DNA of 64,000 nucleotides, taken from NCBI RefSeq assembly GCF_000337795.1, contig NZ_AOLP01000004.1:124001-188000 (forward strand), written 5' to 3'. The translations under genes were made by a program, and so were the position numbers. Origin of the DNA: Haloferax denitrificans ATCC 35960 (GTDB lineage Archaea; Halobacteriota; Halobacteria; Halobacteriales; Haloferacaceae). Below, piece after piece: positions 17,862 to 27,080 of this stretch. The notes under the pieces are model-generated. The model saw only the letters and a program-made list of their open reading frames with translations. It was not told the DNA's origin and did no database searches. Within the stretch, counting starts at the first letter, position 1. Every line of letters starts with the position of its first letter.

Positions 17862-18414
17862 ACGATAAGCGGGACGGGAACAGGTACCTGTCCCACGTCT
17901 CACGGTCGGAAAACGCATCAATCCGGTCAGCGACGACGTCCACGCCGTACAACAGCGTCACCGCACCAGGGCCGTACCTCCCAGCAAGCAAGCGCAACGA
18001 CGAGTAACTTCGCTTCGGGTAGCGTCTCCCTCGCCGTAGATTCGACGCACCTGCGACGCTGACAACGCCCGTGGGTCCGGTTTGCTGGCCTCCCGGCCGA
18101 ACTCTTTGCGGGCCTCTGAAAGTGGATTGTACTTCGCGTACTTCCGACCCTTCACGAACCGTACCCGCTCTTGCGACGTGCAGATGTTCGGGCTCCGACC
18201 GGTCAGTCGATAGTTCCTCGTCAACTATATCGAGAACCGCGGGACAGCGTTCGAACTCCCGCGGCTGTTGGTCTAACTCGGACAGTGGTTCGAGCAATGC
18301 ATCGGCCCATGCAGTTCCCGATACGTCTGAACCAACTTCGCTAACCTCGTCCGGTGGTCACGACGGCACTTTCTGTCCGACCACCCGAGTTTGTATCGAT
18401 TTGAAAACATTCAT
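17845..18414 (-). pseudogene. Frame-broken remnant, unrecognised
   Basis: Reading on the minus strand from ATG 18414, one frame gives an acidic stretch (ALLEPLSELDQQPREFERCP), interrupted by TGA at 18358-18360; a second frame then reads KYAKYNPLSEARKEFGREAS; the first frame resumes with VVADRIDAFSDRETWDRYLF before TAA at 17845. The halophilic-looking segments alternate between frames, so this is probably a decayed gene with at least two shifts. I cannot name the family. Confidence 0.4.
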
Positions 18415-18506
18415 GGGTAGTTGATATATCCGTCTTCGACATCCTCTCCCCCCACTCCTCAGGTTCCTCACTTCGAGACCGACGAGGTCGGCGAAGAACT
18501 GCTTGG

Positions 18507-18695
18507 ATGCGTTATTTTATCAACCATCTGATTGAATTTCAGACGTTCAAAATGAAGGTCGACCGTGTCCACAACTCACAGGTGAGCAGTCGTCTGCGCG
18601 TCCGCCGGTGGCTTGTCGTGTTCGTTCAGTACTGTAACTCTCAGCGACCACATCAATCGCAGGACGGTCGAACGCCAGCTCGGGAGGTTACTTAG
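18507..18695 (+). pseudogene. C-terminal remnant of a DDE integrase-core transposase
   Basis: The last 27 residues, ending FVQYCNSQRPHQSQDGRTPA, match the C-terminal hallmark (YNxxRPHQxLxGRTPAE) of IS3/IS481-type rve transposases. No DDE catalytic residues precede it, so only the tail survives. It marks the region 17490-18903 as an insertion scar next to the galactose cluster. Confidence 0.7.
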
Positions 18696-18903
18696 GCGTG
18701 CCTTTCGGTGTCTGAGCACTGGCTGATACCCGACAATCGAGTCCTGTCGCACCAAGCCTGCCGTCACAAATTTCGGACCCATCGCCCGTACTTATGTACC
18801 ACTGCGAGAGACAGTCGTGCGAACATATGCACGGCTCAACTGTAGGTCTGGATGCCCCCGACATCGAACGCGAGACCCGGTCGCAAACCGCCGGGGGGCG
18901 TCG

Positions 18904-19860
18904 ATGACGGCCGAGCTCGTCACGTTCGGCGAGACGATGATTCGGCTGAGCCCGCCGGAGGGCGAGCGAATCGAGACCGCCCAGTCCCTCGAATTCCGGA
19001 CCGCCGGTGCGGAAAGCAACGTCGCGGTCGCCGCCTCCCGTCTCGGATGCTCCGCCGCGTGGCTCTCGAAGCTTCCGGACTCGCCGCTCGGTCGGCGCGT
19101 CACCACGGAACTCCGGACGCACGGCGTCGAGCCGTACGTACGCTGGGACGACGACGCTCGCCAAGGGGCGTACTACATCGAACAGGGGCGCTCGCCGCGT
19201 CCGACGAACGTCATATACGACCGCGCCGACGCGGCAGTCACGACCGCGCGGCCGGACGAACTCGCTGTCGAAGCCGTGGAAGACGCGGCAGTGTTCTACA
19301 CGAGCGGCATCACGCCGGCGCTCTCCGAGACGCTTCGGGAGACGACCGGCGAGCTTCTGCAAACGGCGACCGAGGCGGGGACGACGACCGCGTTCGACCT
19401 CAACTACCGGTCGAAGCTCTGGTCGCCGTCCGACGCACGCGACGCGTGCGAATCGCTCTTCCCCGAGGTCGACGTCCTCGTCGCCGCGGAGCGAGACATC
19501 CGCACCGTTCTGGGACTCGACGGCGACGCGTCGACGCTCGCATCGGAGTTGGCCGCCGACTTCGGTTTCGAGACGGTCGTGGTCACGCGCGGGGAAGACG
19601 GCGCACTCGCACGACACGACGGAACGGTGGCCGAGCAACCGGTCTTCGAGACGGACACGGTCGACGCCATCGGGACCGGCGACGCGTTCGTCGGGGCGTT
19701 CTTGTCGCGGCTCATCGCGGGCGAATCAGTCGAGACAGCGCTCGCCTACGGCGCGGCGACCGCCGCGCTCAAACGAACGATTCACGGCGACCTCGCCGTC
19801 GTGACGCCTGACGAAGTCGAACGCGTCCTCCGAGGAGGCGACGCCGGAATCGACCGATAA
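18904..19860 (+). CDS. kdgK: 2-keto-3-deoxygluconate/galactonate kinase (PfkB)
   Basis: This 318-residue ribokinase-family sugar kinase phosphorylates KDG/KDGal at C6. It has the PfkB N-terminal [20 protein letters not shown], substrate loop [16 protein letters not shown] and the C-terminal ATP/anion-hole motif [20 protein letters not shown] with the catalytic Asp. ATG at 18904 matches the family start; upstream in-frame sequence belongs to the insertion scar. With the genes to 23860 it makes a galactose DeLey-Doudoroff set, as known in Haloferax volcanii. Confidence 0.92.
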   Translation: MTAELVTFGETMIRLSPPEGERIETAQSLEFRTAGAESNVAVAASRLGCSAAWLSKLPDSPLGRRVTTELRTHGVEPYVRWDDDARQGAYYIEQGRSPRPTNVIYDRADAAVTTARPDELAVEAVEDAAVFYTSGITPALSETLRETTGELLQTATEAGTTTAFDLNYRSKLWSPSDARDACESLFPEVDVLVAAERDIRTVLGLDGDASTLASELAADFGFETVVVTRGEDGALARHDGTVAEQPVFETDTVDAIGTGDAFVGAFLSRLIAGESVETALAYGAATAALKRTIHGDLAVVTPDEVERVLRGGDAGIDR

Positions 19861-19945
19861 CTCTCTCCTTCGCCGACCGTTTCGGATTCGCCGCGCGGCC
19901 CGCGCTGAGACGGCCATCTCCGAACTTCCGAGAGGCGGGTGTGCG

Positions 19946-20593
19946 TCAGTCGCGGCGCGCGCGTTCGACCGCTTCGACGAAGGAACGCGCGTTGGTCTCG
20001 ATGGTCGCAAAATCGCCGCGCGAGACGGCGTCGTTGTCTACGATTGCGCTTCCGACACCGACGGCAGTCGCTCCGGCATCGAAGAACTCGCCGACGTTGT
20101 CGAGGCTCACGCCACCCGTCGGAACCGTCGGGATGTGTCCGAGCGGCCCGCCCAGTGCGGAGACGAACCCGGGGCCGAGCGTTCCGGCCGGGAACACCTT
20201 CACCATCTCGGCACCGGCCTCGTAGGCGTCGACCGCCTCGGTCGGTGTCGCGATACCGACCATCGAAGGGGCACCGTATCTGTTACCGGTCCGGATGACT
20301 CCCTCGTCGAACGTCGGCGTGACCAAGTACTCCGCACCTGCGAGCAGTGCCGCGCGAGCGGTTTCACTGTCGAGGACGGTTCCCGCGCCGATGGTGACCT
20401 CGTCCGCCGTGAACGACGCGGACACGTCGCGGAGCATGTCGAGGACGCCGTCCGTGTTCGCGGTGATTTCGACGGTCGAGACGCCGCCGCGCGTGAGCGC
20501 TTCGACGGTTTCGATGGCCGTGTCGGCGTCGGTTCCGCGGATGATGGCGATGAGGCCAGTCTCCCGAATGCGGCGTGCTGGGTGTTGGCTCAT
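19946..20593 (-). CDS. KDPG/KDPGal aldolase (class I)
   Basis: The 215-residue TIM-barrel aldolase cleaves 2-keto-3-deoxy-6-phospho-sugar acid to pyruvate and glyceraldehyde 3-phosphate. Motifs: LIAIIRGTDADTAIETVEAL, IGAGTVLDSE, LVTPTFDEGV and AEMVKVFPAGTLGP, where Lys of VKVFPA is the Schiff-base residue. It is convergent with kdgK and follows the dehydrogenase gene on the minus strand. Context favours the galactonate-derived substrate. Confidence 0.92.
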   Translation of the reverse strand: MSQHPARRIRETGLIAIIRGTDADTAIETVEALTRGGVSTVEITANTDGVLDMLRDVSASFTADEVTIGAGTVLDSETARAALLAGAEYLVTPTFDEGVIRTGNRYGAPSMVGIATPTEAVDAYEAGAEMVKVFPAGTLGPGFVSALGGPLGHIPTVPTGGVSLDNVGEFFDAGATAVGVGSAIVDNDAVSRGDFATIETNARSFVEAVERARRD

Positions 20594-20674
20594 ACTAGCT
20601 ACTCTCCGACGAGCGGTTTAAACGCGGTGGTCGACCCGTCCCGCGACACCGTCTCGACCCGTCGAGCGGACGGC

Positions 20675-21748
20675 TCAGTCGAGCGTGACCGCGCGGCCGG
20701 ACTCACCTGCTTCGTAGATGGCCTCGATGAGTCGCATATCGAGGACGCCGTGTTCGCCGTCGGGACCGATTGGCGCGTCGGTCAAGATGCGGTCTGCGGC
20801 GTAGTCGAACAGCTCGGTCATCTGATTGACCTGCGGGGTGTCGAGCGTGACCGAAACGTCGCCGCGCGTCACTCGAATCTCGGTCTCCATGTGGAAGGCA
20901 GGCTCGACGAGAATTTCGCCTTTGGTTCCGACGATGCGGAGGCTGGTCGTCGCCTGGGCGTTTTGACTGGCGGTCGCCGCCAGGTACGTTCCGTCGTCGA
21001 ACTCCACCATGAACGAGGCGTGCTCGTCGGGCACCTGTTCGAACGCGTCGTGAGACGATTGCATGAACGCCTGCGCGGCAACCGGGTCGGAATCGAGCAG
21101 GAACCGACAGGTGTTGAGCGGGTAGATGCCGATGTCGGTGACGGTCGCCCCCGGCCCCGCCAGTTCGGGGTCGAGTCGCCACTGATTCGGGTCGGAAATC
21201 AGTTCGAGCATCGCTTGCGAGTTCGTCCCGATTGCGTGGACCGGGTCGCCGATGACGCCGTCTCGAATCAGCTTTCGCGCGCGTCGAATCGCGGGTTCGG
21301 TGTGCATCCGGTAGCCGACGATAAGCGGAACGCCCGCCTCGTCGCACGCATCGACCATCGCCTGCCCGCGTTCACTACTCGCTTCGATCGGTTTCTCGCA
21401 GAGGACGGCCTTGCCCAACTCGGCGGCCGTCCGCGCGTACGGGAGATGAAGCGCGTTGGGCGAGCAGATGTATACCGCGTCGTAGGCGTCGGCGGCTTCG
21501 CCGGCGTGGAACTCGTCGTACGAGAGACCGTGTGTCGCCGTTTCGACGCCGGCCGCAACCCGTTTCGCCTTCTCGGAGGTACTACTGACGGTGACGGTCG
21601 TCTCGCACAGCTCCGACGCGCCGATAGCCGGAATCGCTTGGTCGACGGTCCACCACCCGAGCCCGATGACTGCGATGCGGACCGTCCCGTCGGAAACCCG
21701 TTGCCAGTTACGGCGCTCGAAATCATCGAGGAACGCTTCTAACGACAT
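20675..21748 (-). CDS. Gfo/Idh/MocA sugar dehydrogenase, probably galactose dehydrogenase
   Basis: The 357-residue NAD(P)-dependent enzyme has a Rossmann fold after an N-tail (VRIAVIGLGWWTVDQAIPAI) and the family motif AVLCEKPIEAS with the catalytic Lys of the EKP triplet; the C-terminal domain has the YPLNTCRFLL and GTKGEILVEPAF blocks. In haloarchaea members of this family oxidise D-galactose or D-xylose to the aldonate or lactone. Placement next to KDPGal aldolase and galactonate dehydratase favours galactose. It is divergent from the dehydratase with a 119-bp shared promoter gap. Confidence 0.85.
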   Translation of the reverse strand: MSLEAFLDDFERRNWQRVSDGTVRIAVIGLGWWTVDQAIPAIGASELCETTVTVSSTSEKAKRVAAGVETATHGLSYDEFHAGEAADAYDAVYICSPNALHLPYARTAAELGKAVLCEKPIEASSERGQAMVDACDEAGVPLIVGYRMHTEPAIRRARKLIRDGVIGDPVHAIGTNSQAMLELISDPNQWRLDPELAGPGATVTDIGIYPLNTCRFLLDSDPVAAQAFMQSSHDAFEQVPDEHASFMVEFDDGTYLAATASQNAQATTSLRIVGTKGEILVEPAFHMETEIRVTRGDVSVTLDTPQVNQMTELFDYAADRILTDAPIGPDGEHGVLDMRLIEAIYEAGESGRAVTLD

Positions 21749-21867
21749 ACGAGTTGCACATGGCGGACGAGTCGTATAACATCGAGGGTTCGGGAGTCGT
21801 GGCCGAGATTACAGTCCGAGAGAAAGATTTTTCGAGAGACACCCCAACGTACGCGTAACGAATATCC

Positions 21868-23022
21868 ATGACCAAGATTACGGAGTACGAGCTGTTCGAG
21901 GTGCCACCGCGATGGCTGTTTCTCAAGTTGGAGACGACCGACGGCGTCGTCGGCTGGGGCGAACCGGTCGTAGAGGGACGCGCTCACAGCGTCAGGGCCG
22001 CCGTCGAGGAACTGATGGACAACTACATCCTCGGAACGGACCCCGCGGCGATAGAAGACCACTGGCAAGCGATGTACCGGGGTGGCTTCTATCGCGGCGG
22101 TCCGGTGTTGATGAGCGCAATCGCGGGCATCGACCAAGCGCTGTGGGACATCAAAGGGAAACGCTTCGGAGCACCGGTCCACGAACTGCTCGGCGGTGCG
22201 ACGCGGGACCGAATGCGCGTCTATCAGTGGATTGGCGGGGACCGCCCCTCCGAGGTCGCCGAACAGGCCGAACTGAAAGTCGAGGCCGGACTGACCGCCG
22301 TGAAGATGAACGCCACGGCGGAGCTCGAACGGATTGACACGCCCGCGTCGGTCCAAGCGGCAGTCAATCGACTCGAAGAGGTCAGAGAGGCCGTTGGCCC
22401 AGAAATCGACATCGGCGTCGACTTCCACGGGCGCGTCTCGAAGCCCATGGCGAAGCGGCTGGCGAAGGCGCTCGAACCGTACGAGCCGATGTTCATCGAA
22501 GAGCCCGTCCTCCCCGAACACAACGACGTGCTCCCGGAAATCGCACAGCACACGACGATTCCGATCGCGACGGGCGAGCGAATGTACTCGCGCTGGGACT
22601 TCAAGCAGGTGTTCGAAAACGGCGCGGTCGATCTGATTCAGCCGGACCTCAGCCACGCGGGCGGCATTACCGAAGTCAAAAAAATCGCGGCGATGGCCGA
22701 GGCGTACGACGTCGCGCTCGCACCACACTGTCCGCTCGGCCCGATTGCGCTCGCCTCGTGCCTCCAAGTTGACACCTGTTCCCCCAACGCGCTCATCCAA
22801 GAACAGAGCCTCAACATCCACTACAACCAGCGGAACGACGTGCTCGACTATCTCGAAGACAAGAGCGCGTTCGAGTACGAAGACGGCTACGTCGCGGTTC
22901 CTGACGAACCCGGGCTCGGGATACAGATGGACGAACAGTACATCAGAAAGCAGGCCGAACGCCCGGTCAACTGGCACAACCCCGTGTGGCGTCACGAAGA
23001 CGGTAGCGTCGCCGAGTGGTGA
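21868..23022 (+). CDS. Galactonate dehydratase (mandelate racemase/enolase family)
   Basis: This 384-residue enzyme dehydrates aldonate to 2-keto-3-deoxy-aldonate. It has an N-terminal capping domain (about 1-115) and a TIM barrel with metal ligands in DIGVDFHGRV, FIEEPVLPEH and IATGERMYSRW, and the catalytic His in VALAPHCPLGPIALASCLQV, very like bacterial DgoD. The pathway therefore runs galactose to galactonate to KDGal to KDPGal to pyruvate and G3P. Confidence 0.92.
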   Translation: MTKITEYELFEVPPRWLFLKLETTDGVVGWGEPVVEGRAHSVRAAVEELMDNYILGTDPAAIEDHWQAMYRGGFYRGGPVLMSAIAGIDQALWDIKGKRFGAPVHELLGGATRDRMRVYQWIGGDRPSEVAEQAELKVEAGLTAVKMNATAELERIDTPASVQAAVNRLEEVREAVGPEIDIGVDFHGRVSKPMAKRLAKALEPYEPMFIEEPVLPEHNDVLPEIAQHTTIPIATGERMYSRWDFKQVFENGAVDLIQPDLSHAGGITEVKKIAAMAEAYDVALAPHCPLGPIALASCLQVDTCSPNALIQEQSLNIHYNQRNDVLDYLEDKSAFEYEDGYVAVPDEPGLGIQMDEQYIRKQAERPVNWHNPVWRHEDGSVAEW

Positions 23023-23042
23023 CCGGCCGCCGCGAGTCGTTC

Positions 23043-23057
23043 ACTAACCGTTAACAA
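23043..23057 (+). promoter_or_regulatory. Candidate IclR operator 1
   Basis: CTAACCGTTAACAAC lies 33-47 bp before the IclR start; a near copy, CTAACCGTGAACAAT, is at 23997-24011 downstream of the gene. The core GTTAAC is palindromic. Position over the TATA region (CTTATTT at about 23056-23062) suggests autoregulation, but this is only inference from two copies. Confidence 0.35.
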
Positions 23058-23089
23058 CTTATTTGTACGTCGGTCGAGTGTCGGAGGGT

Positions 23090-23860
23090 ATGCCCACCGC
23101 AGACGACTACGGAATCAAGGCGACGATGACGAGCCATCGAATCCTCGATACGATACGGAGTCGCGACCGGCCGACGTTGACAGAGATCGCTCGGGCACTC
23201 GACCTCTCGAAACCGGCAGTCCACAAGCACCTTGCGACGCTCGAAACGCTGGGCTACGTCATGCGACGTGACGGGGGGTACGAAATCGGACTCGAACTCG
23301 TGAGTTTCGGCGTCTACGCGAGGCGACGCCAGCGGATATACGAGGTCGCGCGGCCACGGGTGGTCGAACTGGCCAACACCATGCGAGAGCAGGTCTGTTT
23401 GGTCGTTCCGGGACAGGGTAGCGAGTGGAACTGCCTCTACGTGTTCACGGCCGTGCCAGCGGATGTAGACACCCCGGACCAAGAAGGAGAGATACGACCA
23501 TTGCACGCGACAGCGGCCGGGAAGGTAATCCTCGCCAATATGGACAAAGACGAGGTCGCGGAGTTTCTCGACCACGACTCGCTCTCCTCGGAGACTGCGA
23601 ATACGATTACCGAACGCAACGAATTGAAGTCCAAGCTCCAGGCGATTCGCGACCAGGGAGTCGCATACGACAGACAGGAGCAATCGGATGACTATCGCGG
23701 CGTCGCCGCACCAGTCCTCGACGACGATGGTCGCCCGCTGGGTGCGATTGAAGTCCTCGGCCCCCCTCCGAGAATGAGCGGAAAGCGTCTCGAAGAGGAC
23801 ACCGTCGGCTTGGTCGTCAGCGGAGCGAGGGACGTAGAGAATAAACTCTCGATCGACTGA
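23090..23860 (+). CDS. IclR-family transcriptional regulator of the sugar cluster
   Basis: The 256-residue protein has an N-terminal winged helix (about 1-75; ILDTIRSRDRPTLTEIARAL and SKPAVHKHLATLETLGYV) and a C-terminal IclR ligand domain (LHATAAGKVILANM, DDYRGVAAPVLDDDGRPLGA). The start at 23090 is preceded by GGAGG; an upstream ATG at 23063 lies in the promoter. It is immediately downstream of the dehydratase and most likely controls the galactose genes. Confidence 0.9.
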   Translation: MPTADDYGIKATMTSHRILDTIRSRDRPTLTEIARALDLSKPAVHKHLATLETLGYVMRRDGGYEIGLELVSFGVYARRRQRIYEVARPRVVELANTMREQVCLVVPGQGSEWNCLYVFTAVPADVDTPDQEGEIRPLHATAAGKVILANMDKDEVAEFLDHDSLSSETANTITERNELKSKLQAIRDQGVAYDRQEQSDDYRGVAAPVLDDDGRPLGAIEVLGPPPRMSGKRLEEDTVGLVVSGARDVENKLSID

Positions 23861-24804
23861 TGGGTTTTCCATTAGTTAACACCGCTCGGTACGGGAAGTA
23901 GAACTACGGATGCGGAGACTCGCGAGTGTATGCATAATATCCGTGATTGAAACGGCGGTGGATAGAGAGTCGGGCCGTGGTCCGAGAGGATGTTTTCTAA
24001 CCGTGAACAATAGTGGGCTATTTTTGCGCTTGGGACTGTGGGTTGCCCGGGAGCGGGACGGAACCTAATTACAAACATAGGTCTGTAATGATTTGCTGTG
24101 AATTCGGCATCGAACCCGTGAACCGAGGGGCAATTTCGACAGGTCGTTTGACGCAGTACTATTGTACTTCTCACACTTTACTATCGTCGCCACACGCGTG
24201 GCCTCGCACCCCAAGAATTATGTAACGGTCGACTCGCATGGGGCGGGTGTGGACCACGTTTCGATGAGATTTCGCTCGACGTAGGCAAGCCGACCGGTTA
24301 TCCTAACCGAACGGCTCAATCCAGATAGCCGTCGATACCAACGAGAAACACAGCGTCTGAGAGACCGTACTTCTCCGAGAGTCGGGAGAGAAACAGAGCG
24401 GTTTACCGATGCCATGTCGTCCAAGCAGTTCGACATCAAGAATCAGGTTCATCTCGCTCATTATTGTATTATATAGACAATACTCTTTGCCATTGATTTT
24501 GACAGCAGTCTCGCCGACCTGTTTTACAACATATGCGAATAGTAATTCGGATTTGGTGTGCAATCTTCTCTATTTGATGTCGACCGAACCATATACTTCG
24601 TCGTTCACGGGGAAAATTAGGATATTCGGCCGGGAATCACAAGCGACTCTTCCCTCTCGCTCAGTACACTCTGTAGTGCATGTCTCCCGATTAATATTTC
24701 TCGGGGAACTACAATCAGATGACACGACTTCCGAGAAACTCGGGGTCAACGTAGGGTAGTCGGGAGTCGGCTCATCACCGAGCAGACTCCACAAAGCGGT
24801 CGTT
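23861..24804. other. AT-rich gap without a convincing gene
   Basis: This 944-bp stretch is clearly more AT-rich than its surroundings, especially 24440-24730. Open frames such as 24303-24563 (minus, 86 codons) and 24570-24794 (minus, 74 codons) lack halophilic composition, recognisable motifs and start signals. It contains the palindrome at 24069-24088 and the second CTAACCGT motif. It may be decayed DNA left between the sugar cluster and the phosphate operon. Confidence 0.6.
24069..24088. promoter_or_regulatory. TTACA-N10-TGTAA palindrome (copy A)
   Basis: TTACAAACATAGGTCTGTAA is a 5-10-5 inverted repeat. It matches two sites in the aromatic control region (58123-58142 and 58212-58231) not only in the arms but also in the CATA and G of the spacer. 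No intact gene begins next to it here. Confidence 0.6.
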
Positions 24805-25889
24805 TCAGGCGCTCTGCGTATTCTCCGCGGACTCGCTCCCGCCTTCGCTCTCGCGGGTCGGTCGCTCGTCCATGCTGTGCGTACGGACCGCCGTTCGGAG
24901 ACCGACCTCGGCGACGTTGCCGGCGTGTTCGGCCGTCCGTTCGAGCGCGTGGAGCGCGTGGGCGAACCGGTAATCGACGTCGGCGTCCGGGTTCGACTCC
25001 TCGAACAGTCGTCGCTCGACCTCCCCGACGCCCTCGCGGACCCGGTCTCTGGCCGTCAGCGCCTCCCGCGCCGCGTCGGGGTCCTCGCCGTCGAGCGCGA
25101 CCTGCACCGCGGCGTCGAGCGCCTCGGGGACGAGCTCGGCGAGTTCGGACACCTCGTCGGCGACCGCGGGGGAAGCGGGTCGGGGACCGCCGACGCGACG
25201 GCGGCGATTCGCTCGGCGTGGTCGGCGACGCGCTCTAACTCGCGGGCCGCGGTGTGGAGGCGGAACAGCTCCGGGCGCGTCTCGCCGAGGGCGTCCACCT
25301 CGTCGAGGCGGTCGAGCCCGCGGGTGAAGTGCCGGTCGACCATCGCGAAGAGTCGGTCGGCGCGGTCGTCGCGCTCCGCGAAACCGTCGAGGGGGGCGGC
25401 ACCGGTGAGCGCGGCGGTCGCGTCGCGGTGCATCGAGACGGCGACGAACTGGAGCTGTCGGACCGACTGGCGGATGGAGACCTCGTTCGCGTCGAGGACG
25501 TTCCGCACCGTGACCGACGCGTCCGACTCCTCCGTGATGGTCACGCCGACGAGGTTCCGGGCGACTCGCCTGACGGCCTGTCGCTGTGCGGCGTCGAACG
25601 TCCCGTCGGCCTCGACGACGACCTGTTTCGACCCGGCGGCGTACGCCGCCCGGAGCGTCTGTTCGAGGGCGTCGCCCCCGCCGTCCGCGTCGCGTTCGCC
25701 GACGGTCACCGTGAACTGCATCGACGAGTCGTCCTCGCACTCGGGTGCCTGTATGACGAGCATCCCGTCGAGGTGCGTGTGGAGGTTGACGACGGTGCCG
25801 GCGGTGATTCCCTCGCCGTCCGCCCACTCTCTGGGGAGCGAGACCGTGAACGTCCCGTTGCTGACCTGCTGTATCTTGCGTGTCTCCAT
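24805..25889 (-). pseudogene. phoU: PhoU-type phosphate regulator with AbrB domain, frameshifted
   Basis: The first frame (25889 downward) encodes an AbrB/SpoVT domain (METRKIQQVSNGTFTVSLPR, residues 1-50) and most of a PhoU helical bundle. It loses sense after AAVASAVPDPLPP, while another frame continues the PhoU bundle as PAVADEVSELAELVPEALDA through to TGA at 24805. The switch falls on five C (minus strand; 25168-25172). One extra base restores a full protein of about 361 residues. Either a real inactivating indel or a homopolymer base-call error. It closes the pst operon, where PhoU normally restrains Pst transport. Confidence 0.85.
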
Positions 25890-26130
25890 TGTGTTGGGTG
25901 TCTGAAATCGTGTTGTCTTCGTGCCAGTTCCGCGATAGCGCCGACCCCGCCGCAGGGAGTGATTCGACTGACGAAAAGCGAGCGTCGCCGCCGACTGTCC
26001 GGCTTCGACGGCCGCAGGTCGTCGAGAACCGTCGTCACGTCGGGAAGTCGAAGTCGGCGTCGTCAGCGCGGGGACGCTCGGCGCGGGTCGGCGTCGGCTT
26101 GGGCCGGCTCGGGTCGGGGTCGAACCCGAA

Positions 26131-27078
26131 CTACCCGAACTTGCCGCTGATGTAGTCCTCGACGCGCTGGCTCTGGGGGTCCTCGAACACCTGGTCGGTG
26201 TCGCCGTACTCGACGAGTTCGCCGCCGGTGAGGAACACCGCCGTCTGGTCCGAGATGCGCGCCGCCTGCTGCATGTTGTGGGTGACGATGACGACCGTGT
26301 AGTCCTCCGCGAGGTCGTGGACGAGGTCCTCGATTTTCGAGGTCGCGATGGGGTCGAGCGCCGACGCCGGCTCGTCCATGAGGAGCACCTCGGGGTCGGT
26401 CGCCAGTGCGCGGGCGATGCAGAGCCGCTGTTGCTGGCCGCCGGAGAGGCCGAGGGCGTTGTCGTCGAGTCGGTCCTGCACCTCGTCCCACAGCGCCGCC
26501 TGTCGGAGGGAGCGCTCGACGAGTTCGTCGACCGCGTCGTCGTCGCTCCGGCCGAGCAGGTTGGCGAGCAGGCCGGTGTCGAGGTCGCCGTGCTTCCGCG
26601 GCCCGTAGGAGATGTTGTCGGCGATGCTCTTCGGGAACGGGTTCGGCGACTGGAACACCATGCCGACGCGCTTGCGAAGTTCCACGAGGTTGACGCCCTC
26701 CTGGTAGATTTCCTCGCCTTCGAGCCGGACCGAGCCGTCGATGCTCGCGGCCTTGATGCGGTCGTTCATCCGGTTGAGACACCGGAGGAACGTCGATTTC
26801 CCACAGCCCGAGGGGCCGATGAGCGCCGTGACGCTGTTCTCGGGAATCTCCATGGAGACGCCCTTCAGCGCGTGGTCGTCGCCGTAGTACACGTCGAGGT
26901 CGGACACCGAGAGCTTCGCGTCGCCCTCGAACTCGTGTTCGACCCACGCGTCGCGGGTCCGCTCGCGCGTCTCGCCGCTCGTGACTTCGAGCGGCTGGTC
27001 GGTGCCGGCGCTCACGCCGTCGGGTTCGCTGTCCGTCGTCGTCTGTCCGTCGTCCGCCGTCTGTCTGGTTTCACTCAT
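26131..27078 (-). CDS. pstB: Phosphate ABC transporter ATPase
   Basis: The 315-residue ATPase drives high-affinity phosphate uptake. It has Walker [20 protein letters not shown], signature [15 protein letters not shown], Walker [21 protein letters not shown] and the PstB-typical [20 protein letters not shown]. An acidic tail of about 50 residues precedes the domain. It begins two bases after pstA stops. Confidence 0.96.
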   Translation of the reverse strand: MSETRQTADDGQTTTDSEPDGVSAGTDQPLEVTSGETRERTRDAWVEHEFEGDAKLSVSDLDVYYGDDHALKGVSMEIPENSVTALIGPSGCGKSTFLRCLNRMNDRIKAASIDGSVRLEGEEIYQEGVNLVELRKRVGMVFQSPNPFPKSIADNISYGPRKHGDLDTGLLANLLGRSDDDAVDELVERSLRQAALWDEVQDRLDDNALGLSGGQQQRLCIARALATDPEVLLMDEPASALDPIATSKIEDLVHDLAEDYTVVIVTHNMQQAARISDQTAVFLTGGELVEYGDTDQVFEDPQSQRVEDYISGKFG

Positions 27079-27080
27079 GG

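Noticed and set aside
24303-24563. Minus-strand frame of 86 codons in the AT-rich gap
   Set aside because: Low GC, no motif, no acidic bias and no start signal; considered decayed or non-coding.
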